Source: Veillonella sp. DNF00869 | Lineage (GTDB): Bacteria > Bacillota > Negativicutes > Veillonellales > Veillonellaceae | DNA length: 64,000 nt | Direction of reading: 5' to 3' | Assembly (NCBI RefSeq): GCF_001553345.1 | Contig: NZ_KQ960767.1 | Span: 104,068-168,067, forward strand | In this document: piece after piece, positions 15,329-24,839 of the stretch | Numbering within the stretch: position 1 is the first letter of the stretch | Layout: every line of letters starts with the position of its first letter | Notes under the pieces: model-generated | Database searches by the model: none | Seen by the model: only the letters and a program-made list of their open reading frames with translations | Told to the model about the DNA's origin: nothing | Position numbers and translations under genes: made by a program

Positions 15329-15476
15329 TTAAGCCTATATTAGGGTGCACTATGTGGAATGTATATACCCCATAAAAAGAGCCGGATTTCAAGGTGTAGA
15401 AATCGTTTTTAATATCTGTTATACTTGGGGAGAAGAGTTTTCTATTGAGCGAGTGCTCAGGAGAGGAGAAAGTATA

Positions 15477-17018
15477 ATGGCTATTTCAGAAGAAGTACGA
15501 CAACGATTTGCGGGAGAGTTTGAAAAGTTCCAAGCAGGGATTGAAGGTTTCTTTAAGAAGGAAATCGCCCCAAAGGATTTCAAAGGCATTGGTGGAGGAT
15601 TTGGTAGTTATGCAGAACGCGGACATGAAAGTGCAATGTTGCGTTTGCGTTTCTTGGGATCTCGTATTCTTCCTTACCAAATGAAATTCTTGGTAAATTC
15701 TGTAAAGAAATACGATTTAAAATATGTACATTTCACAACAGGTCAATGTATTCAATTCCATCAATTACAAGGTGAACAAATCTTAGAGTTGTATAAAGAC
15801 TGTTTTGAACATGACATCTATAATCGTGGTACTGGTGGAGATAACTTGCGTAATGTAACGGCAAGCCCATTACATGGGGTACATCCTGATGAGCCATTTG
15901 CAGTGACTCCTTACTTGCAAGCAGCTAGTGAGTATGCTGTATCTTTAATTGGTACCTTAGCATTACCACGTAAATATAAAATTGGTTTCTCTGTGGTAGA
16001 CAATGAGGGCCATGCAAATTATAAAGATTTAGGATTTTTGGCAAAAGAAAATGGTACCTTTGATGTCTATGCTGGTGGTGGTATAGGTGGTGGTTCTGCA
16101 TTCGGCGTGTTAGTAGCAGAAAATGTAGATCCAAAAGAAACATTACAACATATCGATGGCATGTTGCATTTGTATCATGAATTGGGTGACTTTAACAATC
16201 GTGGTAAAGCACGTTCTCGTTTCATTGCACAACGCTTAGGGGAAGAAGAGTTCCGTAAAGCGTATCATGAATATTTAGAAAAATCTAAAGCAGCCCATGA
16301 TTTGACATTGTTTGTGGCGCCTTATGAAGTGAAAAAAGTAGGTACCACAACACCGGCTACACCGTTGGCAGAGCCACAAAAGCAAGAAGGCTTGTACTAC
16401 ATCCAATACAAACCATTAGTAGGTACACCGCCAATCGACGTATTCGTAAAATTATTTGATTACGTAGGCGGTTTAGAAGAAACAGAAATCCGTATTTGTG
16501 GTGATGAATCTGTGTACATCGTAAACTTAACAGGAGAAGAAGCGGATGCAGTAGCGGCTATTATCGCTGATACTCATGCGAAAAATAACTTCGAGTACAC
16601 TGTATCTTGCGTAGGTGCTACGATTTGTCAACTCGGGTTCCAAGATTCTTCTGGATTGGTAAAAGTAATTAAGAAGACCTTAGAAGCGCAAGGATTATCT
16701 ACCGATCGTTTACCACAATTACATGTATCTGGATGTTTATCTTCTTGTGGTACACATCAAGTAGGCTCCTTAGGGCTTCATGGTTTTACTAAACTAGTGG
16801 ATAGTAAACCGCAACCAGCTTTCAAAGTGTTCATCAACGGTAATGGTGAATTAGAAGGCCCACGTATGTCTGATGAAGTGGGTGTAGTCACAGTGGAAGA
16901 TATTCCTCAATTCTTCATTGACCTTGTGAAAGCACTGGAAGTAGCAGGACAAGATTTTGACACATGGAAAGATCAACAACCAGAAGCATTCCAAGCAGTA
17001 ATCAGTAAATATCTATAA
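15477..17018 (+). CDS. Ferredoxin-type nitrite/sulfite reductase (siroheme, [4Fe-4S])
   Basis: The start at 15477 follows GAGAGGAG; a longer frame from 15345 has no site. The 513-residue protein has the two-repeat ferrodoxin-like/siroheme domain layout. It shows a siroheme-facing YVHFTTGQCIQFHQLQ strand in the first half, then the cluster motif CVGATIC in the second half, followed by HVSGCLSSCGTHQVG (CxxxC), together binding [4Fe-4S] coupled to siroheme. It reduces nitrite or sulfite by six electrons; sequence alone does not decide which. No siroheme synthesis genes are seen. A terminator follows, so it is probably monocistronic. Confidence 0.88.
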   Translation: MAISEEVRQRFAGEFEKFQAGIEGFFKKEIAPKDFKGIGGGFGSYAERGHESAMLRLRFLGSRILPYQMKFLVNSVKKYDLKYVHFTTGQCIQFHQLQGEQILELYKDCFEHDIYNRGTGGDNLRNVTASPLHGVHPDEPFAVTPYLQAASEYAVSLIGTLALPRKYKIGFSVVDNEGHANYKDLGFLAKENGTFDVYAGGGIGGGSAFGVLVAENVDPKETLQHIDGMLHLYHELGDFNNRGKARSRFIAQRLGEEEFRKAYHEYLEKSKAAHDLTLFVAPYEVKKVGTTTPATPLAEPQKQEGLYYIQYKPLVGTPPIDVFVKLFDYVGGLEETEIRICGDESVYIVNLTGEEADAVAAIIADTHAKNNFEYTVSCVGATICQLGFQDSSGLVKVIKKTLEAQGLSTDRLPQLHVSGCLSSCGTHQVGSLGLHGFTKLVDSKPQPAFKVFINGNGELEGPRMSDEVGVVTVEDIPQFFIDLVKALEVAGQDFDTWKDQQPEAFQAVISKYL

Positions 17019-17025
17019 TGTATAT

Positions 17026-17058
17026 AAAAACGTTCTTACTTAGGTAGGAGCGTTTTTA
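17026..17058. terminator. Terminator after the siroheme reductase
   Basis: AAAAACG (17026-17032) pairs with CGTTTTT (17051-17057); the inner stem continues imperfectly. Confidence 0.75.
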
Positions 17059-17199
17059 CTTTGAGTAACTATGTACTATATTGAAGAAATTGCATAGATA
17101 CGGTATAATGAAAGAGATATCTCAAGATTGAGAATGCAAACTTCGTGGAGTATAGTCATGTAAGTTTTGTTCATAGAATTGTATATATAGGAGAGTCCA

Positions 17200-17883
17200 A
17201 TGAAAAAAAGTACATTAGCCTTAGTAGGAGCTATGGCATTTGCCACAACCTTTGCAGTAGCGCCACAAGCACATGCTGAAATCAATGAATATTCTAACTT
17301 AAATGATAAAACAGTGGTGGTGCGCCAACCTGGTCAATCCATGGTATTGTCCATGCGTGAAGTAGCAGGTATCTTTGTGGGCCGTTATGTAAAAGCAGCC
17401 GTTAGCTCTATTACACTGGATCCATCAAAAGGTAATTATCAGTATGTGGTGGTAGGATATACACCGAAACAAAAAATTACCATTGATGTAGACGTAATTA
17501 CTGGTAAAGTAGTGCGTGAATTCCGTTCTAGCAAAGCAAAAGATGTAGCGTCTAAAGTCTTTAATCCATTGAAAGTAATTTCCCCAAAAGAAGCGGAAGT
17601 AGCAGCTCGTGCTTTGGTAGGAGAAGGTTCTTTCACTAGAGGATGGGAAATTAAAGCGGAAAATAATGAAGTGCATTATATGGTGCGTACACAGGATAAA
17701 GATGAAAAAGAATATAGTGTAAAAGTAGATGCTGTGACAGGTCAAGCCTTAGAAAAAGGAGAACCTATCGACTGGGCAAAAATTAAAGCAGATCGCTTGC
17801 GTAATGATGGGGTAGGTAAACCATTTACATTACAAGAAGAACCAGAAGATGTAGATGCAGATCCTACAAAAACATTAAAATAG
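17200..17883 (+). CDS. Secreted PepSY-like domain protein
   Basis: A Sec signal peptide (MKKSTLALVGAMAFATTFAV, cleavage after AHA near residue 26) precedes about 200 residues. Two beta-rich halves each end with a PepSY-like pattern: TIDVDVITGKVVREF, and YSVKVDAVTGQALEKGEPIDW. PepSY domains often bind or inhibit peptidases or occur in periplasmic sensors. It starts behind AGGAGA at 17191-17196. The next gene begins seven bases downstream and is a cytoplasmic enoyl-CoA hydratase, an unusual pairing. Function unknown. Confidence 0.7.
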   Translation: MKKSTLALVGAMAFATTFAVAPQAHAEINEYSNLNDKTVVVRQPGQSMVLSMREVAGIFVGRYVKAAVSSITLDPSKGNYQYVVVGYTPKQKITIDVDVITGKVVREFRSSKAKDVASKVFNPLKVISPKEAEVAARALVGEGSFTRGWEIKAENNEVHYMVRTQDKDEKEYSVKVDAVTGQALEKGEPIDWAKIKADRLRNDGVGKPFTLQEEPEDVDADPTKTLK

Positions 17884-17890
17884 GTGAAGT

Positions 17891-18676
17891 ATGACGTATC
17901 AAAATATTATATTTAGCATCGAAGGTAATGTGGCGACTATAACATTTAATCGTCCAGAAGTACAAAATGGCTTTAATGTGCCTATGTGCCAAGAAATTTT
18001 AGATGCTATTCGTGTAGTTAAAGAAACGGATGAGGCCCGTGTATTAGTATTCAAGGCTGAAGGTAAGGTCTTTTCTGTAGGTGGAGACCTAACAGAAATG
18101 AAGCGTGCTGTTGAAGAAGACGATACGGAGTCTTTGTTTGAAATTACCCACTTGGTGATGGAAATATCTTTGGCTATGAAACATTTGCCAAAACCTGTAG
18201 TCATGTGTACTGATGGTGCTGTGGCAGGGGCGGCTTTTAATATGGTGTTGGCAGCAGATATGTGCGTAGCTTCAACGAATAGTCGTTTCATTCAAGCTTT
18301 TGTCAATGTGGGACTAGCACCTGATGCAGGTGGTATGTACTTGTTGAGCCGTGCTGTAGGTATCAACAGGGCTATGCAACTGGCTATGACAGGGGAAGCG
18401 GTAACAGCTGAAAAAGGTAAGGAATATGGCTTTGTCTATAAAGTGTGTGAACCAGAGATTTTGGAGCGCACAACGAATCGTTTAGTGCAACGCTTGGCGA
18501 AAGGGCCAGTTCAATCTTTCCGAGCGATGAAACAAATGATGTGGGCTAGTTTCTTTACAAATTTTGAGGAATATGCGGAGTTAGAAGTAAAAATCCAAAA
18601 TTCCTTAGGAGAAACAGAAGACTTCCGTGAAGGTGTGCGTGCTTTCGCTGAAGGAAGACGACCTAAATTTAAATAG
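17891..18676 (+). CDS. Enoyl-CoA hydratase/isomerase family protein
   Basis: A 261-residue crotonase-fold protein. It has the N-terminal VATITFNRPEVQNGFNVPM strand-turn, the first oxyanion-hole segment VFSVGGDLTEMK, and the second, DGAVAGAAFNMVLAADMCVAS, followed by the trimerisation helices and the C-terminal EDFREGVRAFAEGRRPKF typical of hydratases. The second catalytic Glu position is replaced by a neutral region (NVGLAPDAGGMYLL, with Asp), so the reaction could be isomerase- or hydratase-like. It likely shares transcription with the PepSY gene. Confidence 0.85.
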   Translation: MTYQNIIFSIEGNVATITFNRPEVQNGFNVPMCQEILDAIRVVKETDEARVLVFKAEGKVFSVGGDLTEMKRAVEEDDTESLFEITHLVMEISLAMKHLPKPVVMCTDGAVAGAAFNMVLAADMCVASTNSRFIQAFVNVGLAPDAGGMYLLSRAVGINRAMQLAMTGEAVTAEKGKEYGFVYKVCEPEILERTTNRLVQRLAKGPVQSFRAMKQMMWASFFTNFEEYAELEVKIQNSLGETEDFREGVRAFAEGRRPKFK

Positions 18677-18693
18677 TGCATCTGAGGATGTGA

Positions 18694-18740
18694 AAAAAGA
18701 GCTATTACGACTAAATAGGGTCGATAATAGCTCTTTTTGC
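18694..18740. terminator. Bidirectional terminator
   Basis: AAAAAGAGCTATTA...TAATAGCTCTTTTT arms with one bulge, inner CGAC/GTCG, T-rich on both strands. It lies between the rightward hydratase and leftward guaC. Confidence 0.85.
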
Positions 18741-18859
18741 ATTGGGGAAGGTACATCTCGTAAGGGATATTCTGTTCGTATATAAAATAAGATGTATGGT
18801 TCAAAAGTATTCCAATACAAAGAGGACCCTCCTAGAGAAGAGTCCTCGTGTATATGTGA

Positions 18860-19846
18860 TTAACGATCGCCGTTAAAGATAGAGTTTTTAACAATGACAT
18901 AATCAACTTTTTTGATGGCTTGTAGTGTAGTACCACCAGCGTAGGAGATAGAAGATTGCAAATCTTGTTCCATTTCAGTCAATGTATCAAAGATACTGCC
19001 TTTGGATTGGATTGTGATTTTTTTGCCTTCTACGTTTTTCCGTTCCCCTTTTTGGTGTTCAGAAGCACTACCGAAGTATTCTTTATAAGCTACGCCGTCA
19101 ATAGTCACTTCTTTACCTGGGGATTCGATATGACCAGCGAATAAAGAGCCAATCATAACAAAGGAAGCTCCGAAACGAATAGATTTGGCAATGTCACCGT
19201 GATCACGGATACCGCCGTCTGCGATGATAGGTTTTGTGGCTGCTTTTGCACACCAACGAACAGCAGATAATTGCCAACCACCAGTACCAAAACCAGTTTT
19301 TAGTTTTGTGATACATACTTTACCAGGTCCGATGCCTACTTTAGTAGCATCAGCACCAGCATTTTCTAGTTCACGAACGGCCTCTGGAGTACCTACGTTA
19401 CCAGCGATAACAAAGCTTTCAGGAAGCTCACGTTTAATGTGTTGAATCATGTCGATAACGCTGTTGGAATGACCGTGAGCGATATCGATAGTAATATATT
19501 CTGGGCATAGATTTGCTTCTTTTAATTCCTTAACGAATTCAAATTCCTCTGGTTTTACACCGATGGAAATAGATGCAAATAAACCTGCCTCATGCATGTC
19601 TTTTACAAAGTCCAAACGTTTTTCTGGTTGGAAGCGGTGCATGATGTAGAAATAGTTTTCAGCCGCTAATTGTTTTGCTAATTTTTCATCGATGATGGTT
19701 TGCATATTAGCTGGCACAACTGGTAAGCGGAATGTATGATTTCCCAGTTTCACAGTTGTGTCACATTCGCTACGGCTGGATACGATACACTTATTCGGTA
19801 TCAATTGCACGTCTTCATAATCGAAAATGTTTGTAGTATTGATCAT
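18860..19846 (-). CDS. guaC: GMP reductase
   Basis: Reduces GMP to IMP with NADPH, returning guanine nucleotides to the common pool. The 328-residue TIM-barrel protein has the IMPDH/GMPR active loop [10 protein letters not shown] with catalytic Cys, the [17 protein letters not shown] phosphate-binding segment and [18 protein letters not shown]. It lacks CBS domains and matches the Gram-positive GuaC type 2. The start at 19846 is followed by [17 protein letters not shown], the family N-terminus; the ribosome site is a G-run (GGGGG). It has its own promoter with a palindrome at +1. Confidence 0.93.
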   Translation of the reverse strand: MINTTNIFDYEDVQLIPNKCIVSSRSECDTTVKLGNHTFRLPVVPANMQTIIDEKLAKQLAAENYFYIMHRFQPEKRLDFVKDMHEAGLFASISIGVKPEEFEFVKELKEANLCPEYITIDIAHGHSNSVIDMIQHIKRELPESFVIAGNVGTPEAVRELENAGADATKVGIGPGKVCITKLKTGFGTGGWQLSAVRWCAKAATKPIIADGGIRDHGDIAKSIRFGASFVMIGSLFAGHIESPGKEVTIDGVAYKEYFGSASEHQKGERKNVEGKKITIQSKGSIFDTLTEMEQDLQSSISYAGGTTLQAIKKVDYVIVKNSIFNGDR

Positions 19847-19875
19847 TATTTATTGCCCCCTAAATAGACAGAATT

Positions 19876-19928
19876 AGGATTACGACATAATCCTTATCTA
19901 TTATACATAAGACCTCTTATCTTGGCAA
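19876..19928 (-). promoter_or_regulatory. guaC promoter with palindromic operator
   Basis: On the minus strand TTGCCA (19923-19928), 17-bp spacer, TATAAT (19900-19905). A perfect palindrome AGGATTA-N5-TAATCCT (19876-19894) covers the expected +1, positioned for repression. Confidence 0.65.
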
Positions 19929-20103
19929 CAATAGGAAGGATATACTTAGTCATTTTTGATATGCTAATTTGTACTAAAGGAATCCTGTATTTTGTGAAAA
20001 AATATATAGATAAAAATAGATTAAAAGTGATACAATAAAAAGAAATATAATAGAGAATTTGATAATATATTTCAATGTATCATAGTGTAAAAAGGAGATA
20101 GAT

Positions 20104-20658
20104 ATGAGTTATACAAGTTCAAGAAAAACAAAAATGCTAGTAGAAGGCGGTCTAGTCATCGCTATGGCACAAATTCTGAGCATGTATGTGATTTACCAAA
20201 TGCCGCAAGGTGGTGCAGTGAAAGCAGCTAATTTGGTACCCCTTTTAATTTATGCTTATCGTTGGGGTGGTCGTGCTGGCATGCTAACGGGAGTTGCCTA
20301 TGGGATTGTCCATTTTTTAGTGGGATTTAAATTCTCCATTCATTACATGAGCATTATTTTGGATTATATTTTGGCGTATGGTGCCATCGGTATGGCAGGA
20401 TTCTTTGGTGGTTCTAGTACTGTGAAAGCCTTCTTTGGGGCAATTTATGCAATTTTAACACGCTTTGCCATGTCTGCCATTAGTGGTGTGGTTGTGTTTG
20501 GATCTTATGCGCCAGAAGGGATAAGTCCTTGGATTTACTCCTTAACGTATAATGCAACATATATGTTGCCAGATATGGTGATTAATCTTGTAGTATTGGC
20601 ATTGTTGTATGTGCCAGTGATGCGTGGACTAGGTCGTGTGACACCAAGCCATAAATAA
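20104..20658 (+). CDS. thiT: Thiamine ECF transporter S-component ThiT
   Basis: A 184-residue, six-helix membrane protein with features of ThiT: LVEGGLVIAMAQILSM at the N-terminus, the LVPLLIYAYRWGGRAGMLTG loop, and aromatic-rich FKFSIHYMSIILDYILAYG and SPWIYSLTYNATYMLPD segments that bind thiamine. It delivers thiamine to the shared EcfAA'T module, not encoded here. No TPP riboswitch was found in the 257 bp upstream, although thiT genes often have one. AAAGGAG precedes the start. The molybdenum-cofactor genes follow with a 25-bp gap. Confidence 0.85.
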   Translation: MSYTSSRKTKMLVEGGLVIAMAQILSMYVIYQMPQGGAVKAANLVPLLIYAYRWGGRAGMLTGVAYGIVHFLVGFKFSIHYMSIILDYILAYGAIGMAGFFGGSSTVKAFFGAIYAILTRFAMSAISGVVVFGSYAPEGISPWIYSLTYNATYMLPDMVINLVVLALLYVPVMRGLGRVTPSHK

Positions 20659-20683
20659 GAAAAGATCTAGACAGGAGATATCT

Positions 20684-21829
20684 ATGATTTCTGAATTAGG
20701 AATTATTGTGTTAGCGGGTGGACTTAGCACCCGTATGGGGACAGATAAAACGAGATTGCCATGGGGCAGTACCACTTTATTAGGAGAAATGCTCCGCAAG
20801 GCGGTCCTCACAGAATGTGGAGAAATTTTGGTCTCCATTAATCGAGAATTAGAAGAATCAGAGGCACATATTATTGAAGAGGCTCGTTCTTTTGGTCGAC
20901 ATATTCAATTAGTGCCAGATACAATTGCTATGAAAGGCCCTCTTAGTGGACTGCAATCAGCCCTTTCAGTAGGTACTCGGGAAGCCTATATCGTAGTGTC
21001 TGCAGATATGCCATGGTTTTCCTTTCACTGGTTGCCGTCTTGGGAAGTGCATATAGATGCATTTTTACAAGGCGAATTATTAGCTATGGTTCCCTATGTA
21101 GGATTACAGGAATATGAGCCATTGGCGGCCATTTATAAACGATCGGTGCTAGATACGATTCAAGAATCCCTAGAAGGTGAAGATGTGTCTATGCACGGAG
21201 TATTAGATAAGATTCCTTATATGGAAATGGATATGATTGAAGAAGCAGAGCTATATAGCAATGTGAATACTAGATTATCCTATAAGTTGGCAAAAGCTAA
21301 ATCTGCTAATCGTGAACGCTCTGTTCCCATTGTGACCATTAGTGCGAGCCAATCTAAGTCGGGCAAAACGGCGGTGGCTACGTCTCTCATCAATCGCCTT
21401 TCACAACGAGGCATTGTGGTGGGGATGGTGAAAAGTGACGGTCATGGATTTAGCATGGATCAGGAAGGTACCGATACATGGAAGGCTAGTCAAGCAGGGG
21501 CTAAAGCGGTGGCGATAGCTGGACCCAATGGATATGCCATGGTAGTACATGGTGAAAGTATGCAACGACAACAGCAACTCATTCGTTTGGCCAATGAAAT
21601 GCCAGTAGATTTGGTGCTCCTAGAAAGTAGAAGTCATGGGGTGGCACCTATTATTGAAGTGGTCCGTGCCAATCATAATGATATACGGTTACAGCAATTA
21701 GAAGATATTGTGGCAGTAGTTACAGATATAGATGATACATTAGATGGGAATACTATCTGCGAGCAATTTAGTTTCAGCGATGAAGATATGGATCGATTAG
21801 CAGATTGGATATTGAAGGAGTTGTTATAA
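20684..21829 (+). CDS. MobA-MobB fusion (molybdenum cofactor guanylyltransferase)
   Basis: Two enzymes in one 381-residue chain. Residues 1-195 are MobA: LAGGLSTRMGTDKTRLPWG nucleotidyltransferase signature and VSADMPWFS metal site. It links GMP to molybdopterin to give the guanine dinucleotide cofactor. From about residue 210 the MobB half follows: Walker A SASQSKSGKTAVATSL, then VGMVKSDGHGFSMDQEGTDTW. MobB is a GTPase that aids MobA. Natural MobAB fusions are known. The stop overlaps the moeA start (TAATG), coupling the two. Confidence 0.9.
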   Translation: MISELGIIVLAGGLSTRMGTDKTRLPWGSTTLLGEMLRKAVLTECGEILVSINRELEESEAHIIEEARSFGRHIQLVPDTIAMKGPLSGLQSALSVGTREAYIVVSADMPWFSFHWLPSWEVHIDAFLQGELLAMVPYVGLQEYEPLAAIYKRSVLDTIQESLEGEDVSMHGVLDKIPYMEMDMIEEAELYSNVNTRLSYKLAKAKSANRERSVPIVTISASQSKSGKTAVATSLINRLSQRGIVVGMVKSDGHGFSMDQEGTDTWKASQAGAKAVAIAGPNGYAMVVHGESMQRQQQLIRLANEMPVDLVLLESRSHGVAPIIEVVRANHNDIRLQQLEDIVAVVTDIDDTLDGNTICEQFSFSDEDMDRLADWILKELL

Positions 21830-23067
21830 TGCAAGTAGTAACAGTAGAAGAAGGCTTACAGTTGCTAGAAACTCCTTTTACCCAAAATAGATATAAAATA
21901 GAGAGGGAATCTGTATCCATTGGACACTCCTATGGTAGAGTACTAGAAACGACGGCTTTAGCTAAGATGAATTATCCTCCCTTTAGGCGTTCGGCTATGG
22001 ATGGTATTGCCATTCGATATGCAGAAGATACAAGGACATATCGTATACTAGAGACTATTGGTGCAGGTGAAGTCTTTCAAGGTCAATTAGAGCCTGGTGA
22101 AGGGGTTCACATTATGACGGGTGCCATGGTACCAGACACTGCAGATACGGTGGTGGTAAAAGAAGCTCTTACTTGGAATAACGATATGGAGGTGACTGTA
22201 CCTAGTCGCATAGAACGGGGGCAACATATTATCCTCGAAGGGGAAGATATACAAATCGGTCAAGAATTATTGCCTGCTGGTACTGTATTGGAAGCGGAGC
22301 AAGTTGGGACTTTAGCGGGGCAAGGATATAGTGAAGTCTCAGTGTATCGTAAGCCAAGAGTTATTGTGCTCACCACAGGGCGTGAAGTACAAGATCCATC
22401 AGAGCCACTACGAGTGGGGCATATTTATAACTCTAATCGGTATTTACTAGAAGGCACCTTACATGCTTTAGGTGTTGATGTAGTGGGAGTAGCCCATCTA
22501 TCGGATGCGCCAGGTACAGTAGATGACAATATTGCTACCGTACGTCATATGCTAGATACATTGGGACCGGTGGATATGATTATCAGCACCGGAGGTGTAT
22601 CTGTAGGTGACTATGATACTATGCCTGAATTGTACGAACGATTAGGGGCTAATGCATTGTATCGACGGTTACATATGCGCCCAGGTGCTGCATCCTTCGG
22701 TGGTATCATTACGATTGATGACCATAGTATATGGTGCATGGGCTTATCTGGTAATCCTACGGCTGCGATGAATCAGTTCTATTTATTGGTGCTGCCTGTG
22801 TTAGAGCGGTTGTCTGGACAGACGGTAATGACTAGGTGGATAGAATGTTACCTAGGTGAAGTGGCAGATAGAAAACATCCTCTTGACCGCTATTATCAAG
22901 GGCATATTAGGTACGAAGCTGGTTCTTGTTGGGCATACCCTAACTTAGGGATGACATCGGGAGGTTTAAAATCTTTATCGGTAGCTAATGGTTTGATTAA
23001 AATTCCAGGAAATAGCGATCGATTAGAGAGAGGAACATTAGTAAAAGTGTTGCCGTTTACTCGATAA
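21829..23067 (+). CDS. moeA: Molybdopterin molybdenumtransferase MoeA
   Basis: Inserts molybdate into adenylated molybdopterin. The start at 21829 follows AAGGAG and overlaps the stop of the MobAB gene; an upstream frame start at 21805 would read into it. The 412-residue protein shows the MoeA domains: PPFRRSAMDGIAIR (substrate loop), GEGVHIMTGAMVPDTADTVV, GREV..., and the MogA-like core MIISTGGVSVGDYDTM, LSGNPTAAM. It is followed by the symporter promoter region. Mo-cofactor enzymes are not seen except the XdhC pieces at the left edge. Confidence 0.93.
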   Translation: MQVVTVEEGLQLLETPFTQNRYKIERESVSIGHSYGRVLETTALAKMNYPPFRRSAMDGIAIRYAEDTRTYRILETIGAGEVFQGQLEPGEGVHIMTGAMVPDTADTVVVKEALTWNNDMEVTVPSRIERGQHIILEGEDIQIGQELLPAGTVLEAEQVGTLAGQGYSEVSVYRKPRVIVLTTGREVQDPSEPLRVGHIYNSNRYLLEGTLHALGVDVVGVAHLSDAPGTVDDNIATVRHMLDTLGPVDMIISTGGVSVGDYDTMPELYERLGANALYRRLHMRPGAASFGGIITIDDHSIWCMGLSGNPTAAMNQFYLLVLPVLERLSGQTVMTRWIECYLGEVADRKHPLDRYYQGHIRYEAGSCWAYPNLGMTSGGLKSLSVANGLIKIPGNSDRLERGTLVKVLPFTR

Positions 23068-23122
23068 AAAGAATAAAGAAACAAAAATGTGAATAAATAC
23101 CCTGTTTTATGGGGGGTTAATC

Positions 23123-23220
23123 TTGTAGAATTAGAAAAAATCTGCTATAATAATTCTATAGAATTTTATAAGTAAGGTCTACAAAGAGACACATCGTACA
23201 TGTACCCTGTGCCTCTTTTT
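23123..23220 (+). promoter_or_regulatory. Promoter and leader of symporter 1, with +1 palindrome and terminator-like hairpin
   Basis: TTGTAG (23123-23128), 17 bp, TATAAT (23146-23151); palindrome TTCTATAGAA (23154-23163) at +1; then a hairpin AAAGAG-A-CACA...TGTG-C-CTCTTT (23183-23218) with an inner GTAC-AT-GTAC and a T run. It ends 40 bases before the start codon, so it looks like an attenuator. The same design recurs at 25106. Confidence 0.65.
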
Positions 23221-23262
23221 ATATGGACTTTAAAGGGTAGTATTTATGAAAAAGGAGATTCT

Positions 23263-24576
23263 ATGGCAGTATTAAAAAGACTTGGCTTATCTGGCTGGAT
23301 TGTCATTGGCTTACTAGCAGGTGTATTAGTAGGTTCAGTAGCCCCAGATTTTGCAAAACAATTAAAACCACTGGGCGATGTATTTATTCGCATGATTAAG
23401 ATGATCGTAGTACCATTGATTTTCAGTTCCCTTGTCATGGGTATCGCTGGTACGGGGGACTTTAAAAAATTAGGTCGCCTTGGGGGTAAAGCTATTCTAT
23501 GGTTTGAAGTTGCTACTACATTGGCATTATTTGTAGGTTTATTTGTAGTTAATGTATTTGAACCAGGTGTAGGTGTGAATCTGACAGCTACTGGCAATGC
23601 CGTAGATATTGCTAATAAAGCAGCTGCAAAAGGTGAGATGGACCACGTACAAATGTTGGTAAATATCATTCCAACGAACATTGTAGACGCTATGGCTCGT
23701 GGTGATATGTTACAAATTATCTTCTTTAGCTGTATGTTTGCTATTGCAGCAGCAAGTATTGGTAAAGAAGGGAAACAAATTGTTGAACTTTCCAAAGACT
23801 TGGCTCATATTATGTTCAAAGTGACGCACTATGTTATGTATGTGTCTCCTATCGGTATCTTTGGTGCCATTGCGTATACAGTAGGTAACTTTGGCTTGGG
23901 TATGCTAGTGCCATTGATGAAGTTAGTATTCACCTTATACGGTGGTTTGGCGTTATTCTTAATCCTTATCATTGCTATCGCTTCTTTCTTTACAAAAGTA
24001 AACTTATTTAAATTAGGTAAAGTATTGAAAGAGCCAATCGTGTTGGCTTTCTCTACAGCGGCGTCTGAAGCAGCATTGCCAATTGCCATGGAAAAATTGA
24101 AAAAGGTTGGTATTCCTAACCAAATCGTAAGTTTCGTACTACCTTTGGGATATACATTTAACTTGGATGGCTCCACGTTGTACTCATCCTTAGCGGTAGT
24201 ATTTATTTCTCAAGTGTATGGTGTGCCATTTCCATTAGAACAGCAATTATTAATGGTATTAACGTTGATGTTGTCCACGAAAGGGATTGCAGCAGTGCCA
24301 GGAGCATCATTGATTGTTATTGCTGGTACAGCAGCGGCCTTTGGATTGCCAGTAGAAGGCTTAGCATTAATCCTTGGTGTAGACCGTATATTAGATATGG
24401 CGCGTACTGTATGTAACTTATCTGGTAACTGTTTAGCAGCTGCTGTTGTAGGGCGTTGGGAAAACGAAGTATCTGCGGAGCGTTTGTCAGAATTGATGGA
24501 ACATCCTTTGACTGATGAAGAAGTGGAAGCCTTAGAACAAGCAAGCTTTGAACACGTAGGTGAACAACAAGCATAA
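23263..24576 (+). CDS. Sodium/proton-dicarboxylate (DAACS) symporter 1
   Basis: The start at 23263 follows AAAAAGGAG. The 437-residue protein has the GltPh fold markers: eight hydrophobic segments, the serine-poor HP1 region (AFSTAASEAALPIAMEKL), TM7 LPLGYTFNLDGSTLYSSLA (NMDGT-like Na+ site as NLDGS), HP2 STKGIAAVPGASLIV, and TM8 LALILGVDRILDMARTVCNLSGNCLAAA with the substrate-binding Asp and Asn/Cys. Substrates are dicarboxylates, glutamate/aspartate or neutral amino acids; the R in GVDRILDMARTV favours acidic ligands. A near-identical paralogue follows. Confidence 0.9.
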   Translation: MAVLKRLGLSGWIVIGLLAGVLVGSVAPDFAKQLKPLGDVFIRMIKMIVVPLIFSSLVMGIAGTGDFKKLGRLGGKAILWFEVATTLALFVGLFVVNVFEPGVGVNLTATGNAVDIANKAAAKGEMDHVQMLVNIIPTNIVDAMARGDMLQIIFFSCMFAIAAASIGKEGKQIVELSKDLAHIMFKVTHYVMYVSPIGIFGAIAYTVGNFGLGMLVPLMKLVFTLYGGLALFLILIIAIASFFTKVNLFKLGKVLKEPIVLAFSTAASEAALPIAMEKLKKVGIPNQIVSFVLPLGYTFNLDGSTLYSSLAVVFISQVYGVPFPLEQQLLMVLTLMLSTKGIAAVPGASLIVIAGTAAAFGLPVEGLALILGVDRILDMARTVCNLSGNCLAAAVVGRWENEVSAERLSELMEHPLTDEEVEALEQASFEHVGEQQA

Positions 24577-24608
24577 TTGGTTTTATTGAAATCTTTGCCA
24601 TACAATAT

Positions 24609-24650
24609 AAGAGACTGTTTACATATATTATGTAAATAGTCTCTTTTTTT
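24609..24650 (+). terminator. Terminator of symporter 1
   Basis: AAGAGACT...TTTACATA stem with TATGTAAA...AGTCTCTT and seven or more T residues. Confidence 0.88.
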
Positions 24651-24733
24651 GTGTTTAACTATATAGTGATGAGAGTATTAATGTTGTCGAAATACTTAGA
24701 TTATATAATAGTATAAGTGCAGCAAAAAAGAAA

Positions 24734-24772
24734 AAATACCATGTACATCTAATAGATGCTCATGGTATTTGT
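24734..24772. terminator. Second hairpin downstream of symporter 1
   Basis: AAATACCATG (24734-24743) pairs perfectly with CATGGTATTT (24761-24770), with an inner CATCT/AGATG helix. It is preceded by a run of A and so could act leftward, or be part of a small RNA. Confidence 0.55.
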
Positions 24773-24839
24773 TGATAGAGTTCTTTAGGCCATCTGTAGG
24801 GAAGAGTAGAGGAGAAGACCTAAAGATGTGAATGAAGGA

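Noticed and set aside
15345..15476. N-terminal extension of the siroheme reductase
   Set aside because: The extra 44 codons lack a ribosome site and family similarity, while GAGAGGAG precedes the internal ATG at 15477.
19950..20103. Possible TPP riboswitch before thiT
   Set aside because: The conserved CTGAGA and GGGGTGC-like motifs are absent; only A/T-rich promoter-like sequence is seen.
23244..23795. Long minus-strand ORF opposite symporter 1
   Set aside because: It mirrors the coding strand of a clear transporter gene and similar antisense frames occur opposite its paralogue; no ribosome site or family match.
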